64,000 bases of DNA, taken from NCBI RefSeq assembly GCF_000633455.1, contig NZ_AYMG01000008.1, positions 1 to 64,000 on the forward strand, in the 5' to 3' direction. A program made the translations under genes and the position numbers. The DNA is from Pedobacter jeongneungensis (GTDB lineage Bacteria; Bacteroidota; Bacteroidia; Sphingobacteriales; Sphingobacteriaceae). Every line of letters starts with the position of its first letter. Positions within the stretch are counted from its first letter, which is position 1. Of the stretch, positions 43,736 to 51,465 are shown piece by piece. Below the pieces are notes generated by a model. It was not told the DNA's origin, searched no databases, and saw only the letters and a list, made by a program, of their open reading frames with translations.

Positions 43736-44254
43736 ATGAAAATCCTATTATCTATAACCCTAATCGTACTTGCAATGAACGTTTCTGCACAAGAAGTAAA
43801 TAAAAAAATCCACGATCAAGTCCACAATAAAGATATCCTGATTAACGCCTGCACACGTGAAGGAATTACCACTTTTCCTGAATTTAAAGAAATGTACGAT
43901 CCGCTTTATGCTGCTTATATTCCGGACGCAGCAACCATGATCGAACTGAAAAAACTGGTTAAAAACGAAAAAATCAAAATTGTTTTAGGTACCTGGTGTG
44001 GCGACAGTAAAGCCAACGTTCCGAACTTCTTTAAGATTTTAGATGCGTTACACTTTAAAGAAAAGAATGTTGAAATTATTGCAGTTGACGGTAATAAAAA
44101 AGCAGAGAACGGCATTTTAGATGGCCTGGATATTTCGAGGGTACCCACCTTTATTGTTTTTGATAAAAAAGGGAAAGAACTGGGAAGAATTATTGAAGGT
44201 CCAAAAACAAGCCTTGAAGGTGATTTACTAGCGATATACAAGAAAAAATCTTAA
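43736..44254 (+). CDS. Thioredoxin-like secreted protein with a single active-site cysteine
   Basis: The 172-residue protein has a signal peptide ending near MNVSAQ and a thioredoxin fold with GTWCGDSKANVPNFFKIL in place of WCxxC, so only one active-site cysteine remains, plus the cis-proline segment SRVPTFIVFDKKGKELG. It is probably not a classical dithiol oxidoreductase; it may act as a reductase with a resolving cysteine elsewhere or as a binding protein. Cys57-region residue (ACTREG) upstream could be a partner. Confidence 0.85.
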   Translation: MKILLSITLIVLAMNVSAQEVNKKIHDQVHNKDILINACTREGITTFPEFKEMYDPLYAAYIPDAATMIELKKLVKNEKIKIVLGTWCGDSKANVPNFFKILDALHFKEKNVEIIAVDGNKKAENGILDGLDISRVPTFIVFDKKGKELGRIIEGPKTSLEGDLLAIYKKKS

Positions 44255-44270
44255 ACTTTTTGAGTTGAGT

Positions 44271-44383
44271 TTGGTTGATAATCTATTGGTCCATGGTTCA
44301 TAGTCTAATAGTTGATAGCCTAATCGCCAAGGGTAAACTCCCCAAACCATTGACCATGAACTATCAAACCATTAACTAAAAAC
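44271..44383. repeat. ATGGTTCATAG/CTATCAAACCAT word array upstream of ung
   Basis: Left words ATCTATTGGTCCATGGTTCA and TAGTCTAATAGTTGATAG are mirrored by AAACCATTGACCATGAAC and TATCAAACCATTAAC. It is the second copy of the vocabulary at 4752-4866 and forms an imperfect palindrome. Confidence 0.7.
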
Positions 44384-44406
44384 ATTATACATCTTACATC
44401 AATATT

Positions 44407-45087
44407 ATGTCTGCAGCATTAGAACCAGGTTGGTTAGCCGTTTTAGAGCAAGAATTTGAAAAAGACTACATGAAAAACCTGAAGTCTTTTTTACAGGAAG
44501 AGAAAAACAATGGTGCGACGGTTTATCCTAAAGGCGCTGATATTTTCAATGCATTAAACACCACTCCTTTTGACCAGGTGAAGGTGGTGATATTGGGCCA
44601 GGATCCATATCATGGTGCAGGGCAAGCGCATGGATTATCTTTTTCGGTACAACGGGGTATAACCGTCCCGCCCTCGTTAAAAAACATTTACAAGGAATTA
44701 GAAACAGATATAGAAGGTTTTAAAACACCTAATCACGGACACTTAACACATTGGGCTGAGCAAGGTGTTTTGTTATTGAATGCAACACTAACAGTTCGTG
44801 CTTCTGAGGCCGGCTCCCATCAAAACCGCGGATGGGAAATTTTTACAGATGAAATTATTAAAGCTTTATCTCAAAAACGCGAGCATATTGTTTTCTTATT
44901 ATGGGGTAAATATGCACAACAGAAAGCAGCTTTAATTGACCAAAAAAAACATTATGTGCTTACAGCAGCACATCCTTCACCATTTTCTGCTTATAATGGC
45001 TTTTTCGGATCGAAACATTTCTCAAAAGCAAATCAGCTTCTGGTACAGAATAATTTAAAACCAATTGACTGGAACTTACCAGCCTAA
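44407..45087 (+). CDS. ung: Uracil-DNA glycosylase
   Basis: The 226-residue family 1 enzyme excises uracil from DNA. It has the water-activating loop GQDPYHG near residue 61, the LLLNATLTV strand and the minor-groove loop [17 protein letters not shown]. Length is typical. Its TAA stop overlaps the ATG of the next gene by one base (TAATG), so that broken hydrolase was once translationally coupled to it. Confidence 0.97.
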   Translation: MSAALEPGWLAVLEQEFEKDYMKNLKSFLQEEKNNGATVYPKGADIFNALNTTPFDQVKVVILGQDPYHGAGQAHGLSFSVQRGITVPPSLKNIYKELETDIEGFKTPNHGHLTHWAEQGVLLLNATLTVRASEAGSHQNRGWEIFTDEIIKALSQKREHIVFLLWGKYAQQKAALIDQKKHYVLTAAHPSPFSAYNGFFGSKHFSKANQLLVQNNLKPIDWNLPA

Positions 45088-45734
45088 TGAATACTTATTT
45101 TATCTGTGGTTTAGGTGCCGACAAAAGGATTTTTGCTAAGCTTAAGCTGGATGAAAAAATCAATATGATTCATGTAGATTGGATCAAACCGGTTAAAAAT
45201 GAATCACTGTCCGCTTATGCAGAAAGGTTGAGCAAAGTTATCGACAACGCCCAACCTTTTGCTTTGGTTGGGGTTTCTTTTGGAGGAATGATCGCGGTAG
45301 AAATAGCAAAGATTTTAAACCCCGTTAGCACGATCATCATTTCGAGCACGATGTTAAGCAATCATTTACCAGTGCTTTACCGTTTTGCAGGCAGATTGTG
45401 AATTCTGAAATTTATTCCAGCCAAACTTTTAAAGTCATCGAATAAACTTACGCAGAATTATTATTTCGGCACACGATCTAGTATTGAGAAAACATTACTG
45501 AGCAAAATTATTAAGGATACTGATCCTTATTTTTTGAAATGGGCCATTGGAAGCATATTAAGCTGGAAAAATAAAACGATACCTGAAAAGATTTATCACA
45601 TTCATGGTACAAATGATAAAATCCTTTATTCTAAAATAGCAAAACCTGATTTCGTAATCGAAAACGGAACCCACTTTATGGTTTATCAAAATGCTGAGGA
45701 AATTTCGGGAATTATTAATAAATTGCTTTTATAA
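45087..45734 (+). pseudogene. Alpha/beta hydrolase interrupted by an in-frame TGA
   Basis: The 215-codon frame runs unbroken except for TGA at codon 105 (45399-45401), after FAGRL. A single G-to-A change from TGG would explain it. Ser64 sits in the nucleophile elbow GVSFGGMIA before the stop, while the candidate acid Asp177 (HGTNDKIL) and His196 (ENGTHFMVYQ) lie after it in the same frame, so read-through would restore a full catalytic triad. The 1-bp TAATG overlap with ung indicates a former operon. Sequencing error, recent pseudogenisation and stop read-through are the alternatives. Confidence 0.75.
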
Positions 45735-45798
45735 TTCGATCAACAGATTCAATCAACGAATTGTTTAGATCATCCCAGAAAACATTATTAACTAATTA

Positions 45799-46217
45799 AT
45801 GGATTTTATGATGAACAAAACTTTTCTCGACCAGTTGGAATACAAGGTTACAGGTGCTTGTATTGAAGTAAACAAAATTCTTGGTCCTGGCCTCCTTGAA
45901 AGTGTGTATCAAAAGTGCTTAATGTGGGAATTACAATTACAGGGTATAAATTTTACTACCGAACACCCTATTATACTTTCTTATAAAGATGTTTTATTAG
46001 ATACAGCACTAAAGTAGATTTGGTTATTGAAAACTGCTTAGTATTGGAGTTAAAAGCAGTTGAGATTATATTACCTATTCATGAAGCACAGATTTTGACT
46101 TATATGAAACTACTTAAAATACCTAAAGGCTTGTTAATTAATTTCAATTCAGCCAATATAGTTCATAATGGAAAAAAGAGCTTTGTTAACGAATTTATGT
46201 ACGACATTAACAATTAA
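45799..46217 (+). pseudogene. GxxExxY-family gene broken by a one-base deletion
   Basis: The first frame (72 codons) starts MDFMMNKTFLDQLEYKVTGA and has the family motif GPGLLESVYQ (GxxExxY), then stops at TAG (46015-46017). The adjoining frame continues DLVIENCLVLELKAVEIILP and the family's IPKGLLINFNS. Inserting one A in the run at 46011-46013 joins them as CTA AAA GTA GAT (LKVD), giving a normal-length protein of about 139 residues. The family has unknown function. A real frameshift and a homopolymer sequencing error both fit. Confidence 0.8.
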
Positions 46218-46249
46218 ACATACAGATATGAACGCCCAACTTAAATGAC

Positions 46250-46302
46250 CTCAGGTGACTTAGGTGGTAAAAAAATTAGATGAACCACCTAAGTCACCTG
46301 AG
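46250..46302. repeat. Perfect inverted repeat, 19-bp arms
   Basis: CTCAGGTGACTTAGGTGGT (46250-46268) and its exact reverse complement (46284-46302) flank a 15-nt loop. Relatives with one or two changes lie at 1426-1443 and 5748-5767. Without a T-run it is not a standard terminator. It lies between the broken GxxExxY gene and the lrp gene. Confidence 0.85.
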
Positions 46303-46338
46303 AATACCTTAGCTTTTCAGTTATTATATCGTTTGGGA

Positions 46339-46809
46339 TTAATACTCTAAAGGTACAATTGGTTCTTTCTTCGTGGTCGACATGATCATCATCGTTTGAA
46401 ATGTTTTCACTACAGAAATCTTACTGATTTTATCCATAATTAAACGCTCATATGCTTTGATGTCTTTTACATAAACCTTTAATAGAAAATCGGCCTGACC
46501 AGTAACATGGTGGCATTCGGTAATTTCCTTGATCTGATTTACTTCATCCAAAAAGATCTGGATAGTATTATTTTTATGAAAATCGAGTTGAATCTGGATA
46601 AAAGTTTTGATGCCCAAACCCAGTTTTTCTTCATCCACCAATGCATGATAACTTTTAATGTATCCTGCCATTTCGAGCTTACGCACACGCTCTAAAGTTG
46701 GTGCAGGTGATAAACCAATTTCTTGTGATAAAAGCAAGTTGGTAATTCTTCCGTTCTCTTGAAGAATTCTTAAAATTTTAAAATCAATTTTATCTAATTC
46801 AGATGCCAT
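46339..46809 (-). CDS. Lrp/AsnC-family transcriptional regulator
   Basis: The 156-residue protein has an N-terminal HTH (DKIDFKILRILQENGRIT, SPAPTLERVRKLEMAGYI) and a C-terminal RAM domain (ITECHHVTGQADFLLKVYV). A minus-strand TATGTTTG box at 46835-46842 predicts a leader of about 25 nt. It is divergent from mntR with the MntR operator on the far side; it has no obvious target gene next to it. Confidence 0.94.
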   Translation of the reverse strand: MASELDKIDFKILRILQENGRITNLLLSQEIGLSPAPTLERVRKLEMAGYIKSYHALVDEEKLGLGIKTFIQIQLDFHKNNTIQIFLDEVNQIKEITECHHVTGQADFLLKVYVKDIKAYERLIMDKISKISVVKTFQTMMIMSTTKKEPIVPLEY

Positions 46810-46834
46810 ATGGTGTTAAAGGTATTTGAGAATA

Positions 46835-46842
46835 CAAACATA
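46835..46842 (-). promoter_or_regulatory. -7 box of the lrp gene at 46.8 kb
   Basis: The minus strand reads TATGTTTG, a TAnnTTTG match, 25 nt before the ATG at 46809. Confidence 0.5.
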
Positions 46843-46905
46843 ACCAAATTATATTCTAAATTTTAACATAATTTATCATATATATTTTAAATAAAAATTT
46901 TTAGA

Positions 46906-46931
46906 TTTACCTAAAAATAAAATTAGATAAA
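46906..46931 (+). promoter_or_regulatory. Candidate MntR operator
   Basis: The arms TTTACCTAA (46906-46914) and TTAGATAAA (46923-46931) form an inverted repeat with one mismatch and an 8-nt A/T spacer. It ends 5 nt before the mntR ATG and would cover the promoter, fitting metal-dependent autorepression of mntR-mntH. DtxR/MntR sites are commonly such AT-rich dyads. Confidence 0.5.
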
Positions 46932-46936
46932 CATAA

Positions 46937-47599
46937 ATGCAAAGTTACACCGAAGAGAATTATCTAAAGACGATTTATCACCTGGCAGAGCAGACAACTA
47001 ACGTTCAAACCAATGCCATTGCAGAGCAGATGCAAACCAAACCAGCATCGGTAACCGATATGATTAAGAAGTTAGCTGATAAAGGATTAGTTGATTATAT
47101 TAAATATCAAGGCGTAACCTTAACGGAAATAGGAAGAAATACTGCGATTGATATTGTGCGCAAACACCGCCTTTGGGAAGTTTTTTTGGTAGATAAATTA
47201 AATTTTAAATGGGACGAGGTGCATGATGTTGCGGAAGAGCTGGAACACATCAAATCGGTTGAACTGATTGAAAGATTGGACGAATTTCTGGGTTTCCCAA
47301 AAGCAGATCCCCATGGCGACCCTATCCCTGATAAAAACGGAAGATTTGCCAAAACCCAGTTTATTAAACTCATCGAATTAAAAGTAGGCGATTCGGGTAC
47401 CATTACCGGCGTAAGTCAGCACAGTTCTGCTTTTTTAAAACATTTAGAAAAATTAGGGCTTACCCTGGGCAAACAAATCCAGGTTAGTGATGTTACCGAT
47501 TTCGATGGTTCAGTTGAGATCCTGTTATCCAATAAACAAATTAATATTAGTAGAGAAGTTGCAAAACATATTTTAATCAGCAGTAATGGCAAAAACTGA
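46937..47599 (+). CDS. mntR: DtxR/MntR-family metal-dependent repressor
   Basis: The 220-residue protein has a DtxR-type winged HTH (about 5-65: NAIAEQMQTKPASVTDMIKK), a dimerisation and metal-binding helical region (HDVAEELEHIKSVELIERLD, FPKADPHGDPIPD) and a C-terminal SH3/FeoA-like domain (VGDSGTITGVSQHSS). Its 3' end overlaps the Nramp gene by 14 bp, so manganese or iron sensing is expected. The operator-like dyad lies just upstream. Confidence 0.93.
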   Translation: MQSYTEENYLKTIYHLAEQTTNVQTNAIAEQMQTKPASVTDMIKKLADKGLVDYIKYQGVTLTEIGRNTAIDIVRKHRLWEVFLVDKLNFKWDEVHDVAEELEHIKSVELIERLDEFLGFPKADPHGDPIPDKNGRFAKTQFIKLIELKVGDSGTITGVSQHSSAFLKHLEKLGLTLGKQIQVSDVTDFDGSVEILLSNKQINISREVAKHILISSNGKN

Positions 47600-49451
47600 A
47601 TCCCTAAGTGAAGTACATCAAAGCGTAAATACAGATAAAAGAAAAGGCTGGAAAAGAATTTTGGCCTTTATTGGTCCCGCCTATTTAATCAGCGTGGGTT
47701 ATATGGATCCGGGTAACTGGGCAACCGATCTGGCCGGTGGTAGTAAATTCGGTTACCAACTGATATGGGTTTTACTCATGTCGAACCTTATTGCATTGCT
47801 TTTACAGTCTTTAAGCGCCCGTTTAGGTATTGTAAGGGGATTGGATTTGGCCCAGGCTTCAAAACAGGCTTATCCCCGCTGGGCGAATATTCCATTGTTT
47901 GGATTGGCACAAACCGCCATTATTGCCTGCGATCTGGCTGAAATCATTGGAATGGCCATAGGATTACAACTCCTTTTTGGTTTACCGCTCATATGGGGTA
48001 TATCCATTACCATTTTTGACACCATTTTACTACTATTCCTCCTTAATAAAGGTATGCGGGCGATGGAAGGATTTATCGTTTCGATGGTTTTTATTGTTGG
48101 GATTTCCTTTTTGGTCGAAATGTTTATTGTTGAACCATCCATTAAAGAAATAGCCAGAGGATTTGAACCTTCTATCTTAAATGGTGATGCGCTTTATATC
48201 GCCATCGGTATTATCGGTGCCACCGTGATGCCCCACAACCTTTATTTGCACTCATCTTTGGTGCAGACCAGAAAAATTGAACGGAGCAATAAAGGGATCA
48301 AAGAGGCTTTAAAATTTAACCTGATTGACACCACGGTAGCACTAAACCTGGCCTTTTTTGTTAATGCAGCCATATTAATTCTTGCTGCAGCAGCTTTCTA
48401 TAAAAATGGTTTGCACGAAGTGGCCGAAATACAGGATGCCCATAAGTTACTTTCGAACATTTTTGGAAGTGTGGCCCCAACCCTATTTGCTATCGCATTA
48501 ATTGCAGCCGGACAAAGTTCTACGGTTACCGGAACTTTAGCGGGACAAATTATTATGGAAGGGCATATCAATTTAAGGATCCAGCCCTGGTTGCGCCGCT
48601 TGATTACCCGCTTATTGGCCATCATCCCTGCATTTTTTACCATTTTGCATTATGGCGACGATGCCCTGGGGGGATTGTTGGTGCTGAGTCAGGTGGTTTT
48701 AAGTTTGCAGTTGGGGTTTGCCATCATTCCTTTGATCCACTTCACCTCAGATAAAAAACTGATGAAAGATTTCGCGATCAAACCATGGGTGAAGGTGTTG
48801 GCATGGGCAAGCGCAATTGCCATTATTGCATTGAATGTAAAACTGGTAATTGAAGAAATAAGTGGCTGGGCCAAAGAAGCCAATAACTGGTGGATTTATG
48901 TGATTGTAGTGCCGGCTTTGATCTTAATCGTTTTATTATTACTCTACGTTTTCTTCCATCCTTTATTGGAAAAGAAAAAGAATGCCTCACGACAGCTTGT
49001 ACCCCATGGAAATGCCCTGGATATTGGTAAAATTGATAAGATCAGTTACAAACGGATCGGTATTGCGGTCGATTTTTCTAAAAACGACAAAAACACTATC
49101 CGACATGCTCTGATTCAGGGTGGTAAAGATGCACACTATTATCTTATCCACGTGGTAGAAACTGCTGCTGCACGTTACCATGGCAATGATGTAATGGATC
49201 ATGAAACGATGAGCGATGCCGAAAACCTGGAGAAATACCGCATCAATCTGGAAGATTTAGGTTACGATTCTACCCCGTTTATCGGTTTTGGAAACACCGG
49301 CAAAGCCATAGCCGATATCAGTAACCGGAATGAAATGGAACTATTGGTAATGGGCGCGCATGGACATAAAGGCTTAAAAGACCTTATTTTTGGTACTACG
49401 GTAGATTCGGTGAGGCACAAGGTGAATATCCCCGTGTTAATTATCAGGTAA
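47586..49451 (+). CDS. mntH: Nramp divalent-metal transporter fused to a UspA domain
   Basis: The 621-residue protein has an Nramp transporter of about 11 membrane helices (roughly 20-470) with the metal-binding MDPGNWATDLAGG and MPHNLYLHSSLV, followed by a cytosolic universal stress domain (about 480-621: RIGIAVDFSKND to VPVLIIR-like end) that retains the ATP-binding pattern GAHGHKGLKDLIFGTTVDSV. Nramp symports Mn2+/Fe2+ with protons; a nucleotide-binding Usp tail suggests energy or stress gating. It is co-transcribed with mntR. Confidence 0.95.
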   Translation: MAKTESLSEVHQSVNTDKRKGWKRILAFIGPAYLISVGYMDPGNWATDLAGGSKFGYQLIWVLLMSNLIALLLQSLSARLGIVRGLDLAQASKQAYPRWANIPLFGLAQTAIIACDLAEIIGMAIGLQLLFGLPLIWGISITIFDTILLLFLLNKGMRAMEGFIVSMVFIVGISFLVEMFIVEPSIKEIARGFEPSILNGDALYIAIGIIGATVMPHNLYLHSSLVQTRKIERSNKGIKEALKFNLIDTTVALNLAFFVNAAILILAAAAFYKNGLHEVAEIQDAHKLLSNIFGSVAPTLFAIALIAAGQSSTVTGTLAGQIIMEGHINLRIQPWLRRLITRLLAIIPAFFTILHYGDDALGGLLVLSQVVLSLQLGFAIIPLIHFTSDKKLMKDFAIKPWVKVLAWASAIAIIALNVKLVIEEISGWAKEANNWWIYVIVVPALILIVLLLLYVFFHPLLEKKKNASRQLVPHGNALDIGKIDKISYKRIGIAVDFSKNDKNTIRHALIQGGKDAHYYLIHVVETAAARYHGNDVMDHETMSDAENLEKYRINLEDLGYDSTPFIGFGNTGKAIADISNRNEMELLVMGAHGHKGLKDLIFGTTVDSVRHKVNIPVLIIR

Positions 49452-49888
49452 GATTTTCAGTTCTATTTAATTAGCCACCTCTGTTCCTTATTATCTATTA
49501 TCATGTAGGCACAAAAATTATAAAGATTCTTCTCCCGCTCTATGCCGCGGGGCATGATACTTTGGGGCGCCAAAGTATCCAAAGCGCTTCGTCAATCCGG
49601 CAAGGGGCCTTTTACACAAGTCCCCAACACATCAAAAAAACAGCGGCACTTTGTTTTGTTCGTTAGCGCTGGGTGAAAGCTTTTACAAACATGAAACACA
49701 AAACCACTGCGTTTGAGGTTTGGAAGTACCGCTTGTACTGTTTTGCAACTGTTTTTTTGATTTTTCTGGCCCTGGGGATTGACAGCGTTCTTCGGTAAAA
49801 CCGGTTGTTTTTTGAAAGGAACCTAGTATAACGACAAACTTCTAAAAAGATGTGTTAACATAGTAGTAAATCTGTGGCTAAAAAAAGA
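49452..49888. repeat. Gene-free stretch containing an interspersed repeat
   Basis: After the Nramp-Usp gene a roughly 280-bp GC-richer block (about 49540-49820) is unlike the surrounding DNA: GCCGCGGGGCATGATACTTT, GGCGCCAAAGTATCCAAAGC, CAAGTCCCCAACACATC, ending GTTTTTTGAAAGGA. Short translated pieces such as AKVSKALRQSGKGPF are of the kind I recall from repeated noncoding elements in Bacteroidota genomes. No gene of its own is supported. Confidence 0.5.
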
Positions 49889-50368
49889 TTATTTACTTAC
49901 TACCGTCATTAGTTTTTTAATGCCGCCATCGCCTGATTGGTACATTAATAATTTACCTGCTGGCGAATATAAGTACATGGCTGGATATTGTTTTGGTAAA
50001 AAGGTTGGAATAAATATGCGTTTTTTATCTTGTAATACCAACACATTAGGTTTTGCATTTAAACCTTTGGCATAAGAATCGAAAAATTGGGGAATAATAT
50101 ATCCTTCATCCATGGTAATCATGTAAATATTTACATCCTTGAACTTAGCATAATTCGTATTCAGTATTTTACTTTCGCGCTGGCAATGCTCGCAGGTACA
50201 ATCGAATAAAATAAAAAGGTTCTTTTTACCTTGTTTAATATCGGTATTAGAAAAAGCTTTTCCATCCAAACGGTAAAAAGTAAACTGAGGCAACAAAGTT
50301 GGCTGCTGTGCTTTTACCTGGAAAGTAAGGGATAATAATAAGATTAAAAGTAGGTTTCTGAATTTCAT
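49889..50368 (-). CDS. Secreted thioredoxin/redoxin-like protein
   Basis: The 159-residue protein has a signal peptide (about 1-20, ending VKAQ) and a thioredoxin fold with DCTCEHCQRESKILN carrying a CEHC redox pair, so it should act on extracytoplasmic dithiols as a TlpA/ResA-like reductase or peroxiredoxin-like protein. The cis-proline region near KQYPAMYLYSPAGKLL is present. It is isolated, with repeat regions on both sides. Confidence 0.88.
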   Translation of the reverse strand: MKFRNLLLILLLSLTFQVKAQQPTLLPQFTFYRLDGKAFSNTDIKQGKKNLFILFDCTCEHCQRESKILNTNYAKFKDVNIYMITMDEGYIIPQFFDSYAKGLNAKPNVLVLQDKKRIFIPTFLPKQYPAMYLYSPAGKLLMYQSGDGGIKKLMTVVSK

Positions 50369-50950
50369 TTTAGATATTTTATGTCCAAACTTAATTGAAT
50401 AAATACGAACATAATAATATATCCTTAGCTTTTACAAACTGATGAAGATTTTTATTACTTCCTTAATCGGAGATTTAAGTTTAAAAATCGTCGTCATCTC
50501 GACTGAAGCGCAGTCCCAAACTTTCGGGAGAGAGATCTACCAAGACAGATTTCTCGGCTGCGTTGCACCCGATAGCTATCGGGTTCGCTCGAAATGACGA
50601 CCTCTTACCATTTCCTCCCATGAAATAAGAATCCGGTTGGCGGATGAAAGGTTTTTTTCCTTGCACCTGCCTGTGTTAAATAAACGCGATTGACGCGGAA
50701 ACCAAAAGCTTTTTCTGCTTTTGTTGCAGCAAAAGCGGGACTATGGCTGCCAAAAGAACTGTCCGTACATTTCCAAATCATGAGACATTAAAAAATTTTG
50801 CAATTGCATAAAACAAACTGTGAACACTAAAAACCTTAACTTAATGTGATTAAAACTACATTATCACATCAATTTTTAGGATATTTGCAACCCTGCACTT
50901 ATATTTTAAATAATTGTGGCATATTACAATACCATATACTTTATTAAATT
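50369..50950. repeat. Repeat-rich stretch before smpB
   Basis: No gene is supported in this 582-bp gap. CGTCATCTCGACTGAAGCG (from about 50491) pairs loosely with CGCTCGAAATGACGA (50586-50600), enclosing the palindrome CCCGATAGCTATCGGG (50568-50583). A TGTTAAATAAACGCGATTG mosaic (from about 50673) with GCAGCAAAAGCGGGACT follows. The last 130 bp before smpB are AT-rich without a clear -7 box; a tmRNA is not recognisable. Confidence 0.6.
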
Positions 50951-51400
50951 TTGAAAAACGACATCAACATAAAAAATAAAAGAGCTTATTTCGACTACAA
51001 TCTTTTAGATAAATACGTAGCCGGCATTGCCCTTTTAGGAACTGAAATAAAAGCCATAAGACAAGGAAAAGCCAATATGACGGATGCATTCTGCACGTTT
51101 ATTGGTGGAAACCTCTATGTACGCAATCTACATGTATCGGAATATAGTCACAGTTCTTTTTATCACCACGATATTAAGCGCGACCGGGCACTACTGCTAC
51201 AGAAAAAAGAAATCAGGAAATTAAAGTTAAAAGGCGAAGAAAAAGGTTATACCATAGTTCCTCTGCGTATTTTTATTAACGAAAGAGGTTTCGCCAAAAT
51301 GGAAATCGCCCTCGCACAGGGTAAAAAAGAATTCGACAAACGCGACAGCATTAAAGATAGAGATACGAAGCGTGAGTTGGATAGGGCGATGAAAAGATAG
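50951..51400 (+). CDS. smpB: SsrA-binding protein SmpB
   Basis: The 149-residue protein recognises tmRNA in trans-translation. It begins INIKNKRAYFDYNLLDKYVAG, has ELKAIRQGKANMTDAF-type GTEIKAIRQGK and the basic tail GKKEFDKRDSIKDRD. The start is a TTG at 50951; no ATG lies near enough in frame to give the family N-terminus. It is convergent with pcm. Confidence 0.96.
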   Translation: MKNDINIKNKRAYFDYNLLDKYVAGIALLGTEIKAIRQGKANMTDAFCTFIGGNLYVRNLHVSEYSHSSFYHHDIKRDRALLLQKKEIRKLKLKGEEKGYTIVPLRIFINERGFAKMEIALAQGKKEFDKRDSIKDRDTKRELDRAMKR

Positions 51401-51402
51401 TC

Positions 51403-51465
51403 CAATTGGCAGTTAATAGTTTTCAGTTCGAACTGCCAACTATTAACTGTTAACTGAAAACTGAA
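51403..51465. repeat. GGCAGTTAATAGTTTTCAGTT word array between smpB and pcm
   Basis: AATTGGCAGTTAATAG and TTTTCAGTT are mirrored across TTCGAA by CTGCCAACTATTAACTG and TTAACTGAAAACTG. It is the same vocabulary as between iscS and iscU and folds into a long imperfect hairpin between two convergent genes. Confidence 0.75.

Noticed and set aside
45087..45734. Selenoprotein with TGA as selenocysteine
   Set aside because: The TGA falls at a position with no catalytic role, no selenocysteine insertion element or sel genes are visible, and a G-to-A nonsense change from TGG is simpler.
50481..50666. 61-codon minus-strand open frame
   Set aside because: It is a translation of a GTCAT-class element containing the CCCGATAGCTATCGGG palindrome.
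50369..50950. tmRNA (ssrA) next to smpB
   Set aside because: I found no tRNA-like acceptor ends or a tag reading frame in the gap; the structure present is repeat palindromes.
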